Positions 51,867 to 64,000 are shown, numbered from the stretch's first letter. The stretch: DNA of 64,000 nt from Bugula neritina (GCA_964035545.1 OZ037767.1:11885081-11949080); one strand, 5' to 3'. Numbers and translations are program-made. The notes: generated by a model not told the origin, from the letters alone.

Positions 51867-54800
51867 CTAAAGTCAGTGCTATAATTTGCACTTGTCAAGG
51901 GTTAATTACAATATTTATAGCAACTAGAGTAGCACACTATTTGTTTAATAATCTTTTTGTTAGGTGTGTTCTAATAACTGTTGAATTTTAACATCTTTTT
52001 AAAATTTTGTCATTCTCAGAAATTGATTTAATTAGAGATGCATCAGATCATAACAGTCTGCAGTCGACTGAAATTTTTGCCAAACTGACGTTTTTTAGGA
52101 AAATAATTTCCGTTACGTAATAGTCGAACATTTAACATTTTATTATGTTACTTGTCTCAACATGGCAATCTTCTATCACATTAGTTGCTTAGTCATACCT
52201 GTTCATGCTATATAATATATATAGTGATATACTTCCTATTTGTCTATAACCAGCTCCTTATTTTTCATACTAATATCGTATTATGCTTATAGACTTTGCT
52301 AGAAACCGAAGACTTCCCAACAGCCATATTAACTAAGTTATCCATTACTGTTGATAGGTCTAGTTAGGCTATAAAAGATCCTTATTAAAATAGAGCTAAT
52401 GACCAGTTTCTGCATAAAATATGGTGTGCTAATTTCAATTTACTAACTTTTCAAAGATTTGATGCTCTAACAAACTTTAATTTCATAGTTATGAGCAAAC
52501 AACTCTCATGTGACAATAAAATGTTAAAGCTGGTGATACACTGAACACGGTGTGGTACATAGCTCAGTAACTGCACGCTTACAAGTTTACAAATGAACTA
52601 GAATTTTCAATATAATCATCAATTTACTTAAATAGTATTTCATCAATTCTAGCTGCAAAGAGAGTTTCAACTATTTTAAAGACAAATATTTTTAAGTCTT
52701 TTCAAAAAGCTGCAATAAAATAATAGACTAAAGAAAAAACAAAGCTAAATGACATGCACCTGTTAAGTATGCTATATAGTAAATTTGTGTTAGAAATCAT
52801 TTAATTCAAGCAGCACATTTGCTTTTCTAGATGACTTTACTTCATCCTCAATCTGGTATTATTATTATCTCAAGATAACACGTTGTGTTTCCAATAAGCA
52901 ACATGTTATTTATTTATTCCAAAGAGGCTAAGAATCTTGTGCTTTTAATTTAACGTATTCTCATTAAATTTAGGTAACAATAGCATTTAGCTCAGAAAGC
53001 AATTATAAGTTTAACCCAGCTATCAGCTGACAAAATTTACTAATTTTAGCTACATTGATGAGAATAAAATATAAAAATAGATGTCTACTTAATTAAACAA
53101 TTATCACATTAACGTACATTGTCAACTGTTGAAATATTTCTAAAATAAGGCTCACAATAATTAACAAACTGATTGTTGTCTTGAACCAGTTGATTCAGTG
53201 TCTATAAAAATTAAAAGTGTCCTAATTATTTTAACTATTGTAAATTGATTTGAATGTCAGATAGAACAACTGCTGCAACTTATTTTCCCTGACTACAGAT
53301 AAAAGTCAAAAACTAGTTTGTTAGTAGGTAGTAAGTTTTCTTTACATTTATACGTTTAAACAATGGTTCACATATACCTATATGCGAAAGTTTTTCTTTC
53401 TGTTTTTCAATTTTATACTGTAATTTTAAACAGTACATCTTTGAAATTTTGAAACAAAACCTCAGCTTTTAAACTAGCTCTGATGGTAATGAAATTGTTG
53501 GCTAAAATAAAGCCTCTTTCCTACCACACTTCAGTAACAAAAATAATGTTTGAATAAAACTGTTTTTTATGCTATTGATACAGTCTTGTGGTTTTTGAGT
53601 TTTGGTTCATTTAAAAAAGCAGAAGCAAGTTAGGGTTTCTGCTCAGTAAGTAGATCAAATATTTCCCATCCTGAAGGTCAAAAGGGGCTTTAATACTAAT
53701 AGATAATCCCAGCAATAAGTTTTCAGCAGACATGTTCCTTCTACTGATTGCTCTCTTACCAGGTCAAGATATAGATTCTGTCACAAATTGTATTTTGTTA
53801 ACATTGCTGCTATTAAACTTGTTGTATATGTAAACACCCACCTTCTTTGCTTATGTAAGGAATAGCTATAAGTACTAGCAAAATGTGTAAAACTTTCACC
53901 TCTTTGCTGCAACTATTGACTGTTGAAGGTAAATTTTTTACAACAAAACAAAGAATAGAAAAGATGTGGTCGGACCTTCCTATGCTAGTTGCATTTACAC
54001 AGCTCAGAGTCTCAGCTATATATAGTATCAGCTTATCTAATGGCAATCTCATATGCAGATGAATTATTGTAAGTAATTATAAAGTGCACATTTCATTGTA
54101 TATATTTGGTGATGATGGGAAATTATAAGAGATGAAATAGATAAATCGAACAGAAAGCATTAAACATTGTGCTATATTGCCAGTAATTGCTATCCCTGTG
54201 GGATTTCCGATAGGCATTATGTCTGGATGCTCTTCCTGACATCACTAATAGTTTTTACTGAGCCAGTAATGCTGCTGCACAGCATTTAGTGGTCTATAAG
54301 TTGCTATAATATGTATAATAAATCTAAAAAATATAACAATATATAATACATTTAGCTAGTGTAAATTGCCTCCCAGTTTCTGAGATTTAGCAACTGCTAT
54401 GTTTTTCATTGGTTAGAAGTGAGGCAAAGTTATTTATGAAAAATTTTCTCATTTTTCTCATTTTCTCATTTGAAAAAATAACGTCAGTTTCATTGACTTT
54501 ACAGTAATGACTTTACAGTCGTCTTGATGCATGAAAAGGCTCAGATTAGTATCTGATGGCAAACCACAAAATACTTGGCTTTCCACAATAGATTTCTGCA
54601 AAATAATAAATAAATGTAGCGAGAAGCGCCAAAAAATCGAGTCTTCTTGGAAGTCAGTCATTATATGACTAAAATAACAACAATGCTCTGCTGCCTATTT
54701 TTTGCTGATATTTTTAGTGTATAAAAGTGGCATTGTTTTCATTTTATGTTATTTAGTGGCTGTTAGTTGTACCCAAACATTTGAAACTTAAACTGAAAAT

Positions 54801-55257
54801 ATTCAACAAGACTTGACTGGCAATAGCAACAATCTACTATAGCTAATTTATTCAACAGAAATTAATATAATTCATGGAGAGTAAGTAAACTTATATAATT
54901 TACTGTTGGAATTTTACCAAGAGCATGCTTTCATATTACATATATAGCTACATATAATATCATGGCAGTAGTTATTTAGCTATACAATGTAGGCCTAGTT
55001 AATGTTATATAATATAGATATATCAATCATTGTAGTGAAAACAGATACCTTTCAGTAAAAATAGAAATTATTAAAATATGCAATAAAGTCTTAACTAAAT
55101 GTATGAGTTCTATGGTCGTGAGATTAAAATTTTCAAAATGCTGCTTTGTGCCTCCTCAATCTTGTATGTTGTGTTAGACAACTCACTGTGTGTAAAACTA
55201 AAGTCTGATTCTTTTAAGGAAATTATTACATTAAGGTTTTAATTGTTTCTCTTACAG
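51867..55257. other. Intergenic region, TLR to fibrinogen-related gene
   Basis: The region is AT-rich and without recognisable coding exons. It should contain the TLR 3' UTR; the nearest clear AATAAA is at 52515-52520, which is far. It also contains an inverted fragment of the SINE body near 54180-54290 and an unplaced 5' UTR exon of the fibrinogen-related gene, implied by the acceptor ending at 55257. Confidence 0.5.
54180..54290 (-). repeat. SINE fragment
   Basis: On the minus strand GTGATGTCAGGAAGAGCATC and CACAGGGATAGC match the body of the SINE at 2325-2545. The head region is eroded. Confidence 0.55.
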
Positions 55258-55274
55258 ATATCAACAGACAAGAA

Positions 55275-58200
55275 ATGTTTGTGTTATCAATGATTTTGCT
55301 AACATCAACATGGTTATCTGTGGCCAAGTCTTTGCCAGCTTTTAACCATCCAAACCAAACAACATATGATAACATGCAAGAATTTTTAAACTATAAAGCA
55401 GAAAGTGCTGAAAACTTTCGTGTGTTTGGTAACAAGCAGCTCAGTTTAAAAGCGGGTAATAATTCATTAAATTCATTGTCAAGTACCTATGAGATACCAC
55501 CAGAAAAATGGTTAAAAGATGAAGAGGTGAATTTGAGCCAACGGCAGCAGCGCACCAAAAGAGGTCAGCCAGTTAATGATATGAGTGACAGCATTTTGGA
55601 GTTAATCAATTTAAGTCAATCTAACAAGAAAAATGATGGTATGAATGTACTGAAGACAGAGCCAAACTTCAATGTATCTGTAAGTCGTCACGACCCGGTG
55701 ACTGTTGACTCTAAAAGACTCTCAAAAATTGTTAATTTCATGCAAAGAGATTGCTCAAAAGTGCCTGCCTATAGAAGCCCGATCAAGTGGGTGTCAGATA
55801 CCACAGCTATCCGATTTCAATGTGTAAATGGCGCTTGGGTAACCCGATATATAACCAAGTTTAATGGAACTCCTAAAGCAAGCTCAGTAAAAGGTAATAT
55901 ATGATCATGAAGTTCAACACTGGCATACAAGAAATTTGTTGACTAAATACAATATTACTTCATTCATTCAAGTTGTTTTACTCATATTATTATGCTAGAG
56001 CATTATAAGAAAAGCTTGAAAATTTAAAAACTGATAGTAGATGCATTTATTTTTTATAAGAATAATGAATTCAACTCTAATTCAATGATAGTTTTTGAAA
56101 AAAGGCAACGAAAATGTTTAGCCATGCATCTCCAAGTGTATGTTTCTTAGTCTAGAGTAATTTTTCTAGATAGTTGCAATATTTTCAAACATTGAAACAC
56201 CAAATTAGTTATAAGCTACTTTCCAATTGCTATAAGTTTCATTTTTAAAAAGCACCCTCCCTTTGTATGTGGTAGGAATACGTTCCAGTTTGTTTGAAAG
56301 GAGCTGATCTCATATGTTTCTTCTTATATAACTGTGATAGATTCTCATCCTCTACTGTAACTGCGTGTGTCAGTATTATAATTACTGTTGCGTATACTTT
56401 GAATGCTGTAATTGTAGCTAAGTTGGGCTAGCTTTCTAATGCCTTATTATTGTGATTGTTGTTAAAGCTTTCAGTATAATGTAATTTTCATGAAATACGC
56501 GTTTCCAGAGTTATTTTCCCTTTTTGCTATTTTATCGTTTTGCATTAATACTGATACTGGAAATTTGTGTAGCTTTTATGAATGCCTTCAATAGGTTGTT
56601 ATTATAGCTAAATTCTTGGCCTATTGAATGATTCATTCTCCTTTGTCTATTTTTTTTTGTTACTGTCAAGCTTAACTTTCTTTTGTCTGTTGGAACATTC
56701 TAGATGTGAAATCTTGTGTATAAAAGCAGGCGAGTTTCCAGTGTAGATTCAGACTACTACTGGAGCTCGCTGGTAGTAGGACCACATAAGCTGTATCTGA
56801 TACAATAAAGGTTATCCTCATTTGTACTCAAATACTTGGCTTATTCTTTCTAGAGCATGTAGGCACTAGTTGCATTCAGAACCCACAGTTTACTACATAA
56901 CTTTATGTATTACTTTAGTGATAGACACAAGTTTTATTGTTAATTCAACTGGTTCAACTTAAACATATTTTTATAAAAGCATTTGTGATAAACTCTATTA
57001 GTGAATGTTAGGACAGATCAAGTCACATCAAAAGATATTTCAAGAACATTTTGTAACCATTTTAGATTGCAATGATTTACACCAAAAGCAGCTACAAGGT
57101 AAACTTAGGTATAATGTCACTCGTTTGACCATCAGATATGAAAATGGAGAAAGCAAGAAAATGAAAGTTATGTGTAAAAGCAAGAAGAATAAACCTGCTG
57201 ATCATACCAAGAATGTCAAGCAACTTGTTACAGGTCAGGTTAAATTTCTTTTTTGAATAGGTATGATATGTATTTCATAGGATAATCACTCTGTATATTT
57301 GACTGAATATTATAGATTGAAAATGAATTATACTTCGCAAAGAATATTTAAATAATCAGTACAACTCCCTGTAAATTTATAGTTGCTATCACTATAAGAA
57401 ATTTAAAAAAACAACTTTTAGAGCAGGTTAAAGAAAATTGTTTAATGTGTCGCTAAAATAATTTAACCAAATGCTCTTCTTGGCATCAGCAATGGCGTTT
57501 GAACTCAGACCGCTACCCAGGCTAGCACTCTAATCACTATGCCATAGCTAATCTCTGGGTTGTCAATACTCGTGCAATTGTAAACTGTTGAAATGCTATA
57601 ATAAATTTATGTGTTTCACTATAATATGCACAAACTGAGCCATAACTTGAGTTTATACTCATAAATACATTTCAAAGTGGGTAGATAACCCCAGCTAGCA
57701 AGAAACTTTAAAGAAATAGTCATCATACAAATTTAAGTTTATTGATTCATTACAGTTATTTTCTGCAGCATCTTGCCTACAGTTGTTATCTGAAATGTTT
57801 TAATTACAGCCATTGCCTAAAAAACTAATTGCTGCAGTAAAATCATCTTCGATCTTTAAATGTACGTACTGAAAGATTTGGTAACTTTTACTAGGTGAGT
57901 GGACAATAATACAAAGGAGAGTCAATGGAGACGTCAATTTTTATAAACCTATGAGTAAATATGAGGAAGGATTTGGGAACATGGAGAGTGGTGAATACTG
58001 GTTGGGTGAGTCATTCTAATTTACTCACTCACAGAAAAACATTTGTTCGGAATTATTTATGTTAATAATGATTTCTTACCAGATTTATTGACTGGTTGCC
58101 TTAACAAATCTATAATTTTTAATACTTGGTCAGTTTTTGTGCTTTTTCCTGTTAATTAGCAAGTGGAAAATGTTTTGTATTTAAAAGCTGAAGAAACTAA

Positions 58201-59470
58201 AACTAAGCATAATTTATTGTTAAAAAATTGTTATTTGTTTGCTGATTGCCTGACAAGTTTGTTTTATGCATGATTGGCTAAGTTTGCTCAATACATATAA
58301 TTTAACCATGAAGTTTTACGGTATCTAATTTCTCTTCCATCAACATAATATATCAACAATGATGTGAAGTTTCTATTATTGTTGACAGGTTTGTTTGAGT
58401 TTTTGAGGTTTTAGGTTTAAAGAATCTCCATGACATTACCAGTGTTAGAGATTACATGCTGAGAATAGAGATAACAACTGGGAGTAATATCACCTATACC
58501 AGTGAATATAAAAAAATTGAAGTTGGTGACCGAAAAAGGGGATACAGGTCAAATCTTTATCTCAATATAATTTTACGAAAACTAAAATCAATATTTTAAA
58601 GTTGCTACATTTTACCAATATAATATGAACTAAATAGTTAATTCTTTCACAAAATGTCAATTATGAGTTATCACAACCTATATCAATCAGAAAAATCTTT
58701 ATTTGCATCTCTAAAAAGTTTATGTATATGAGCTCAATGTGTTTAATAGAAAATCTATGCCAAACTTAGTTAGAAGTTCATTTGACTTCTTCAAAGTTGG
58801 CTTAGTTGGGTATTAAGGCTCAGATCTGTTGATATGTTTTAGTTTCTAAAGTTCAAAGTGTTATTGATTATAATAGCAGCCTATTCAGTCCGGTTACTTT
58901 ACATTGTGATAAAGCGTGTGTGCTTGCCCCTTATAAAGCATGAATTACATTTTACCGAGTTCATATTTGGTAATATTATATTGATGTACCCGCCAATCTT
59001 CTCTTTTATTTATGTAGTTGCAATTTTTTTTATACCCGTAGAAGTTTCTTGTTTTCAACACACTATTATTTCATGATGCATCATGTAAATGGATGATGTG
59101 CTGGCAAAGACTCCAGGGTCAAACTATCCTTAACTGCATGCTGAATATGATTGAAACAGTGCGGGTTTTTTGTAGATTGAAGCTTGGTAATTTCCTCGTG
59201 CCTTCCAATCAAACTCTGTCATCTGGAGACTATCTCTCATCCCATAATGGTGGATTATTCCAAACCAGAGATTTCGCTCTGCTCCGAAACAACTGTGCCA
59301 GATTGTACAAAACAGGATTTTGGTTTAAAGACTGTTGGTCAAGCCTAAACCTGAATGGCCCTTACATAACAAGAAAGAACAAATCTGGTATTCACTGGGC
59401 TAAAAGCAATCCTAATAAAATGGTCTTTGTGTGGAAAACCGAAATGATGATCAAATCTTTAGCCAGTTAA
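55275..59470 (+). CDS. Secreted fibrinogen-related protein with a novel N-terminal region
   Basis: Exons 55275-55893, 57066-57233, 57895-58005, 58415-58547 and 59176-59470 join in phase (1326 nt, 441 aa). A signal peptide (about 1-20, ending WLSVAKS) is followed by a region without a family I recognise (to about 206). It has several N-glycosylation sites, a furin-like RTKR site at 93-96 and two cysteines (QRDCSK, RFQCVN). The fibrinogen C-terminal domain starts at DCNDLHQ (207) and shows GEWTIIQRRVNGDVNFYKP, FGNMESGEYWLG, SSGDYLSSHNGG, NNCARLYKTGFWFKDC and LNGPYI. In most family members the loop before NCA is rich in Asp and binds calcium; here it reads TRDFALLRNNCA, so that site is probably altered. 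Fibrinogen-related proteins of invertebrates often act as secreted lectins in immunity. Each of the three central introns starts at phase 1, so domain segments are split by same-phase introns. Confidence 0.85.
56268..56857 (+). mobile_element. Solo LTR in intron 1 of the fibrinogen-related gene
   Basis: The 590-bp segment starts TGTGGTAGG and ends AGAGCA (TG...CA), with TGTA on both sides (56264-56267 and 56858-56861). It has a TATA box (GTATAAAAG at about 56720), a downstream stretch with paired CTACTACTGG and TGGTAGTAGG, and AATAAAGG at about 56802, the normal order for an LTR promoter and polyadenylation site. No internal retroelement sequence adjoins it. Its promoter lies in the same direction as the host gene. 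Confidence 0.55.
57460..57565 (-). repeat. SINE head and partial body
   Basis: On the minus strand AGTGATTAGAGTGCTAGCCT, a B-box-like GAGTTCAAACGCC and GCTGATGCCAAGAAGAGCAT match the tRNA-derived SINE family of 2325-2545. It is intronic in the fibrinogen-related gene. Confidence 0.6.
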
Positions 59471-60150
59471 TAACATGTCAATCTAACAATTTATGTTAAC
59501 CTTCATCCTATCGATATATTTACATACAAATTTTACCAACTGCATGGGGTTCATTTGGACCCCCAAGTATACAATATGTGAATTCTTTTGAATAAGTATT
59601 GACAACAAACAACATTTTTAGTCAGAACTTATTTTATTAATTAAAATGAAAAACCTATAACCATACAAACTGCTCATTAGCAGCAGTTAGTCTATTCTAT
59701 CTAAGCCATAATTATTAGAACATGATGCCCTTAAAAATAAGCACAGTTTCATATTGTAATAATTCTGGCGATTATTATTGAGTGTGGATTTCGTACATAC
59801 AATGGTATTTTATCCAATCAACTATTCAAATAAATTACTCAGCTGCTAGCGTAAATAAAGAACTATATTTATCATATATACATAAAATATAAGAAAGAGA
59901 CACATCCAGTATCTAAGCCACATTCACCGTCTAGTTAAAACCTGCTACCTTTATCAACATACTACTCTTAACTAACTATACAGTCCTCTGGAAACATTCT
60001 GCTCCTCAGGGGGTAGTCACGTGCTTCAACAATATTGGCTATTATGAACGTGCACGATATGTACGCTTCGCTAGCCACTACACCGCCCCCTCCAGCAGGG
60101 AGCCCACTTCCTGCTAAACTCAAAGTGGGGAAAGAAGCGTACTACACAAA

Positions 60151-60214
<64 letters not shown>

Positions 60215-60217
60215 TTT

Positions 60218-60256
<39 letters not shown>

Positions 60257-60259
60257 TTT

Positions 60260-60310
<51 letters not shown>

Positions 60311-60846
60311 GTTTTTGCTCTAAGCTAACAAAAATTAAAAATTACATCTAAATAATCAAGGTTCTTTTAATTTTGCCTAATTATCCATGCTTTTTCCTAA
60401 TTATTCAGCTAATTTGGATTTGCTGACAATCACAACAAACAGTGAGGGTCCAATTTCGAGTGTGTACTAAATTAGGTAAAGTAACCGTTATAGAATTATT
60501 AGCATTGGTTCACCTTTTACAAGGGGCTGTTCAATTTACCCTTCCCAAGTAAAATCTTTATGCATTTAGTTTTAATGGACAAAGGCAACAACATATGACT
60601 GCATTTTATGGTGCTGGTCTTTGGATTGGCAAGGAGAATAATTTCTTCAAAACTTATGCTTAAAACCGCTATTTTTGGTTCAACTAGCCCCACCCTCACC
60701 TATCAGTTTTAGTAAAACTATAATTATGAACATATATAGTCTTAAGTAATATCTGATGCAAAAGTAAAGGAGTAGTAATGTATTAGTATTGTTCATTAAA
60801 CATTAGAGACTGTACAAGAGCTGCAATGGAAGTGAGTCTGGGTTAA
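59471..60846. other. Non-coding region downstream of the fibrinogen-related gene
   Basis: This contains the 3' UTR, with AATAAA at 59829-59834 as one possible signal, a slightly GC-richer stretch near 60000-60130, and the AT microsatellite. No coding exon is recognised. Confidence 0.5.
60155..60309. repeat. (TA)n microsatellite with interspersed AATATTTTTTGTG
   Basis: Three long TA runs are separated by two copies of TAATATTTTTTGTG. This suggests expansion of a unit containing both parts rather than pure slippage. Confidence 0.95.
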
Positions 60847-61254
60847 AGGATTGCTCTATCTTAGTTTATTACAATCACATTATAATTATGAACTATAATC
60901 TAATGTGTATGCAAACAATTGTGACTTTGCAAAGGGATATATGCCTAGAAAACAGCTTTTCAAAATTCCAATTTTGAAGGAGGTAAAATTTTCAGCCATG
61001 AAAAAGAATAGCCTAATACGTGACGTGTGAACGCCAGTAACTATGCTGCACGTGCTAACTATAACGCTAGTATTCAAGGTTGCTGAGCGCAACATCAACC
61101 AATAACGCTCAAGCAGTTACAGTGCGCTATATAGGTCAGCTTTGGTGTGCCCGTAATATTGCACAATCTGACCTAGTTTAGATCAATCGCAGGCATTCAT
61201 CCTAAAGAATGCATGTTTTTGCAATGCTTTTTTCTATGTTTACAAGCAAAATAT

Positions 61255-62519
61255 TGTAATGGATTTTAGATTATGTTATTATCGAAAGGATAACTCTTTG
61301 TGGCTTACTCTCTATACGCTGGGCATAATGGCTATAAGTACTGGAGATCAATTATCATAATAGCTGACAATTGGAATGCGTACAATCTGCTGGACAATTA
61401 TTGCTAGTTACTAATGCACGCAGTTAAACAAGGCAAGACTAATTAAATGGAATCAACAACTGTAGGAGGCGTAGATGGTTTGCACTGGCAGTTAGCTGCT
61501 TAGTAGCAGATGCTAGTGTTACCCCTCATTCACACTTACCGTATCGTACGCCGTAACAGCAAAAATAAAATGGCGACGCTGTTGCATTTTGTCAACGGGT
61601 GTTCACACATTGCCGTAAAAGTACAATGCATGACGTTGAGCTGTGACCAATCATAATAAAGCCAACTCTTGTCTGCGATGATTTGAACGCCTTTGAATAT
61701 TGTTTACAAATTATTCGCAACATTCTTATCAAAAGATGTTATATAAATGCTATTTACTAAAAAAAGCAATTACATGAAAAGAATCTTTCTTTCAAAAATA
61801 TCCGTTTTTAAAATAATTGTGGAAACTAATTTAAATAATGAATATTTAAGCCGTCCAAATCAGTTTTAAGTTTTTGGTTTGCTCGATTTTGTGATTAGGG
61901 AAAGCTAGATTTTTAAGCTGAGTTTAATTCAAACAAGCCGGATAAAGATTTTTTAATCTTTTAAAACTTTTGAATTGGTTAAATTAAATCAAAAATAAGC
62001 GAATAAAATAAACTAGCGAAAATTTTCTTTAAATTTTAGTACCAGACCAACTCTACCCAATAGGAGCCCGCCGTGATTTTTTGAATCAAGCACTGCTTGA
62101 TCAGCGCCGCAACGTATACCGGAGTACGATTTATCCCGGATGTTTACAAAAATCGCTAAAATTTGCTGTTACGGCGTACGGTACGGTAAGTGTGAATAGG
62201 GGGAATATCTTACAGTCGACAGTGGCACCACTAACGCTAGCCAATCAGGACAGTCACACTAATTGATAGCAGGTGGAGCTAGCTACTCGTAGTTGCAGTG
62301 CGCTGAGTAGCTAGCCGGCAGAGCAGCTTGGGACTTCATTTAGAGTAGTTGTGTATTAAAGCTCGCTAATTATGTAATCGTTTTCTATTCATGCTAGCAG
62401 TAAATAACCTTCTTGTATTTGTGTAAATAATAAAGTATCTTATCGTAAACAACCTGGTGCAGTGGCTTTGATTAAGTAGACCCACACATAATAATAGTGA
62501 ACTGGCAAAATTCACTACA
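61255..62519. mobile_element. Solo LTR-like insertion inside the TTAA element
   Basis: Comparison with the intact copy at 28211-28978 shows exactly what was inserted. It starts TGTAATGG, ends CACTACA and is flanked by a duplicated ATAT (61251-61254 and 62520-62523). TG...CA ends, a short duplication and AATAATAAAG at about 62427 near the right end fit a solo LTR of about 580 bp after removing the nested element inside it. The first 13 bases of both ends are also similar in inverted orientation, so a short-TIR DNA element is an alternative. Confidence 0.55.
61522..62203. mobile_element. Inverted-repeat element nested in the solo LTR
   Basis: About 42-bp terminal inverted repeats begin CCCCTCATTCACACTTACCG on the left and CCCCCTATTCACACTTACCG on the right complement. 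Both continue to CGTACGCCGTAACAGCAAA, with only a few mismatches. No clear target duplication was found, and the interior has no convincing coding sequence. Confidence 0.7.
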
Positions 62520-62887
62520 ATATGGCCTAATGTTATCACATACATGTTACTTAACATGTCAAAAAACTATAGATTGAGGTAATTCACATTTGCACTTCTA
62601 TAAATATACAAATTACGAGCTGAAAGATCACATCTCACAGTCATATTTCTATAGTTATTCATTTGTATAGTCACGTGACCAGCAAGAATGCTGGCGCTGT
62701 TACGTCACATTTCCCAGCTCATTTCAAAATCGGCGTTTTGGCTGTTACCAATCTACACCCTCAACTTCAACTAACTTTTTCTACCTTTGGTCAAATGATT
62801 TTTGTCAATGCATGCTTAGAAAAACACAATATTATGTGTGTTTGACCTAAATGGCCATTTATTAGACAAGATAGAGCAATCCTTTAA

Positions 62888-64000
62888 GAGTGCTGCAAAT
62901 AGTGAGCAGAATAATCTATATACTATTCCAAATATTGAATGGCTGTCACAGTTGAGTACCAGGTGACCGTACGCTAATGGTATCAACAAACTGCTATGTT
63001 AAATGGTTGGAGCTGCTTTCCTATAGATGACGATGTTTGATGAATCTAGAGAAAACAATGCACTGCTAACCAGATAGCAACAAATGCTGTGATGAATTGT
63101 ATGTTTTAAATTGGTTATAAAAAGTTTCACCTGTGCACAAAAAGTATATTTAAGGCTAATGCAAATATTGCAACATGCATTGCAGTAACTTCTGAAAACA
63201 TGATTTGCTATGCTGATCAACTTATAATGCATATGTATATATTTGCACATTATTTGTAATTTTTACTGTTAATTTTGAGTAGGCCTACAGCAATATTATT
63301 ATTTTGCATAATACCTCAAGCAGATTTTATTTTTCTCAATCAGAAGTAGCCAATCTTCTTCCTTTCTTGCACTTTCTTTTCTTGTAGACAATATGAGGTG
63401 CTGATATAAAATTGTGTATCTTTTTCCAAACTCTTTGCATCTTTTTCTCACTATACTCATACTTGAAATATACACATAATATTTTGACTCTATAAAAAGT
63501 TTTTTTTGATAACAAGCAGCAAACAACAAAACTGCAAAAGTATTTCTTGTAGTTATTTTTAATTGAACGCCATTAGCTGGTATCATTTGGAAAACAAAAA
63601 ACAAAAAAATTTAATGCTTCCCTGTATTAATAGAATTATCAGTTTGAAACCTGGCCAGTAGGTGCTGCACTTTTTGTGCTTTACTCTGATATGGAAAAAT
63701 ATAGCATGAATCTAAAGCAGTCAGGAGTACAAACTTTTAGATATGAGTCCATAATTAGGATAGCAAATAGCTACTTTTGCTTTTGAAGCCTGCAAAAAAT
63801 TTTATTTATTGCTGGCTATCACAATGTGAAAAAAGTTAGAGAGGCCAGATTTTAGATAGGAATGCATTATGCCAGAATTCATCTAAAAATAAACTTGACT
63901 CGCCTTTACAGTAACATCCATTTCAGATATATCACTGAATGTTTAATTGCAATAGTGAACTAGCACCTCTTGATTTGGATAGGTGTGCAACTTAGAATGT
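62888..64000. other. Unannotated right end
   Basis: AT-rich sequence with short open frames on the minus strand (62999-63250, 63299-63604) that lack recognisable domains and start and end without supporting splice or codon evidence. I see no gene, RNA or clear repeat here. Confidence 0.5.

Larger units (their letters stand above)
60847..62883 (-). mobile_element. Non-autonomous TTAA-target transposon, copy 2 (interrupted)
   Basis: This is the same element as 28211-28978, in opposite orientation, with the same AGGATTGCTCTATCTT ends and flanking TTAA (60843-60846 and 62884-62887). It is split by a 1265-bp insertion (61255-62519). Without the insertion it would be about 770 bp. The two copies differ at only scattered bases, so they are fairly recent. 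Confidence 0.8.

Noticed and set aside
59093-59175. In-frame upstream extension of the last fibrinogen-related exon
   Set aside because: The open frame extends upstream, but the TTTTTTGTAG acceptor at about 59166-59175 gives correct phase and matches the fibrinogen fold. The upstream part is intron.
1-64000. CRISPR arrays, bacterial operons, riboswitches
   Set aside because: The spliced genes and repeat types show eukaryotic nuclear DNA. The tandem arrays at 5320-6270, 13790-14060 and 18590-18860 have no unique spacers.

Overview
This is a eukaryotic nuclear window, AT-rich, with GT-AG introns, microsatellites, tRNA-derived SINEs, MITE-like DNA transposons and solo LTRs. The gene content (TANGO1/MIA3, PEX11-gamma, a GM2-activator-like ML protein, a Toll-like receptor, a PAN plus C-type lectin protein and a fibrinogen-related protein) fits a marine invertebrate, most likely a lophotrochozoan. 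The phylum cannot be fixed from the sequence alone. Exon models were built by hand from splice signals, reading phase and family similarity. No transcript evidence was available.

Layout. 1-4150: gene-poor DNA with simple repeats, one MITE-like insertion and one SINE. 4168-7022 (+): PEX11-gamma, four coding exons, with two minisatellites in its introns. 8091-10496 (+): a secreted GM2-activator/ML-domain lipid-binding protein, five coding exons. 12373-31499 (-): a complete TANGO1/MIA3-type ER-exit-site cargo receptor, 22 coding exons with consistent phase, about 2180 aa. An extra exon at 23878-23932 could give an isoform with its own signal peptide but no SH3 domain. 31560-39900: repeats, a broken coiled-coil gene, and a 3.7-kb nearly palindromic transposon inserted into that broken gene. 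39943-59470: three secreted or cell-surface recognition genes in a row: PAN plus C-type lectin (-), Toll-like receptor (+) and fibrinogen-related protein (+). 59471-64000: AT microsatellites and a three-level nest of transposons (TTAA element, then solo LTR, then another inverted-repeat element).

Functional view. The left and middle genes are housekeeping membrane biology: peroxisome division, lysosomal lipid handling and export of bulky cargo from the ER. The right third looks like a small innate-recognition neighbourhood. The strongest candidates for new biology are the alternative TANGO1 first exon, the recognition-gene cluster (with a lectin and a fibrinogen domain that lack canonical Ca-site residues, and a receptor whose TIR domain is split by three introns), and the palindromic transposon.
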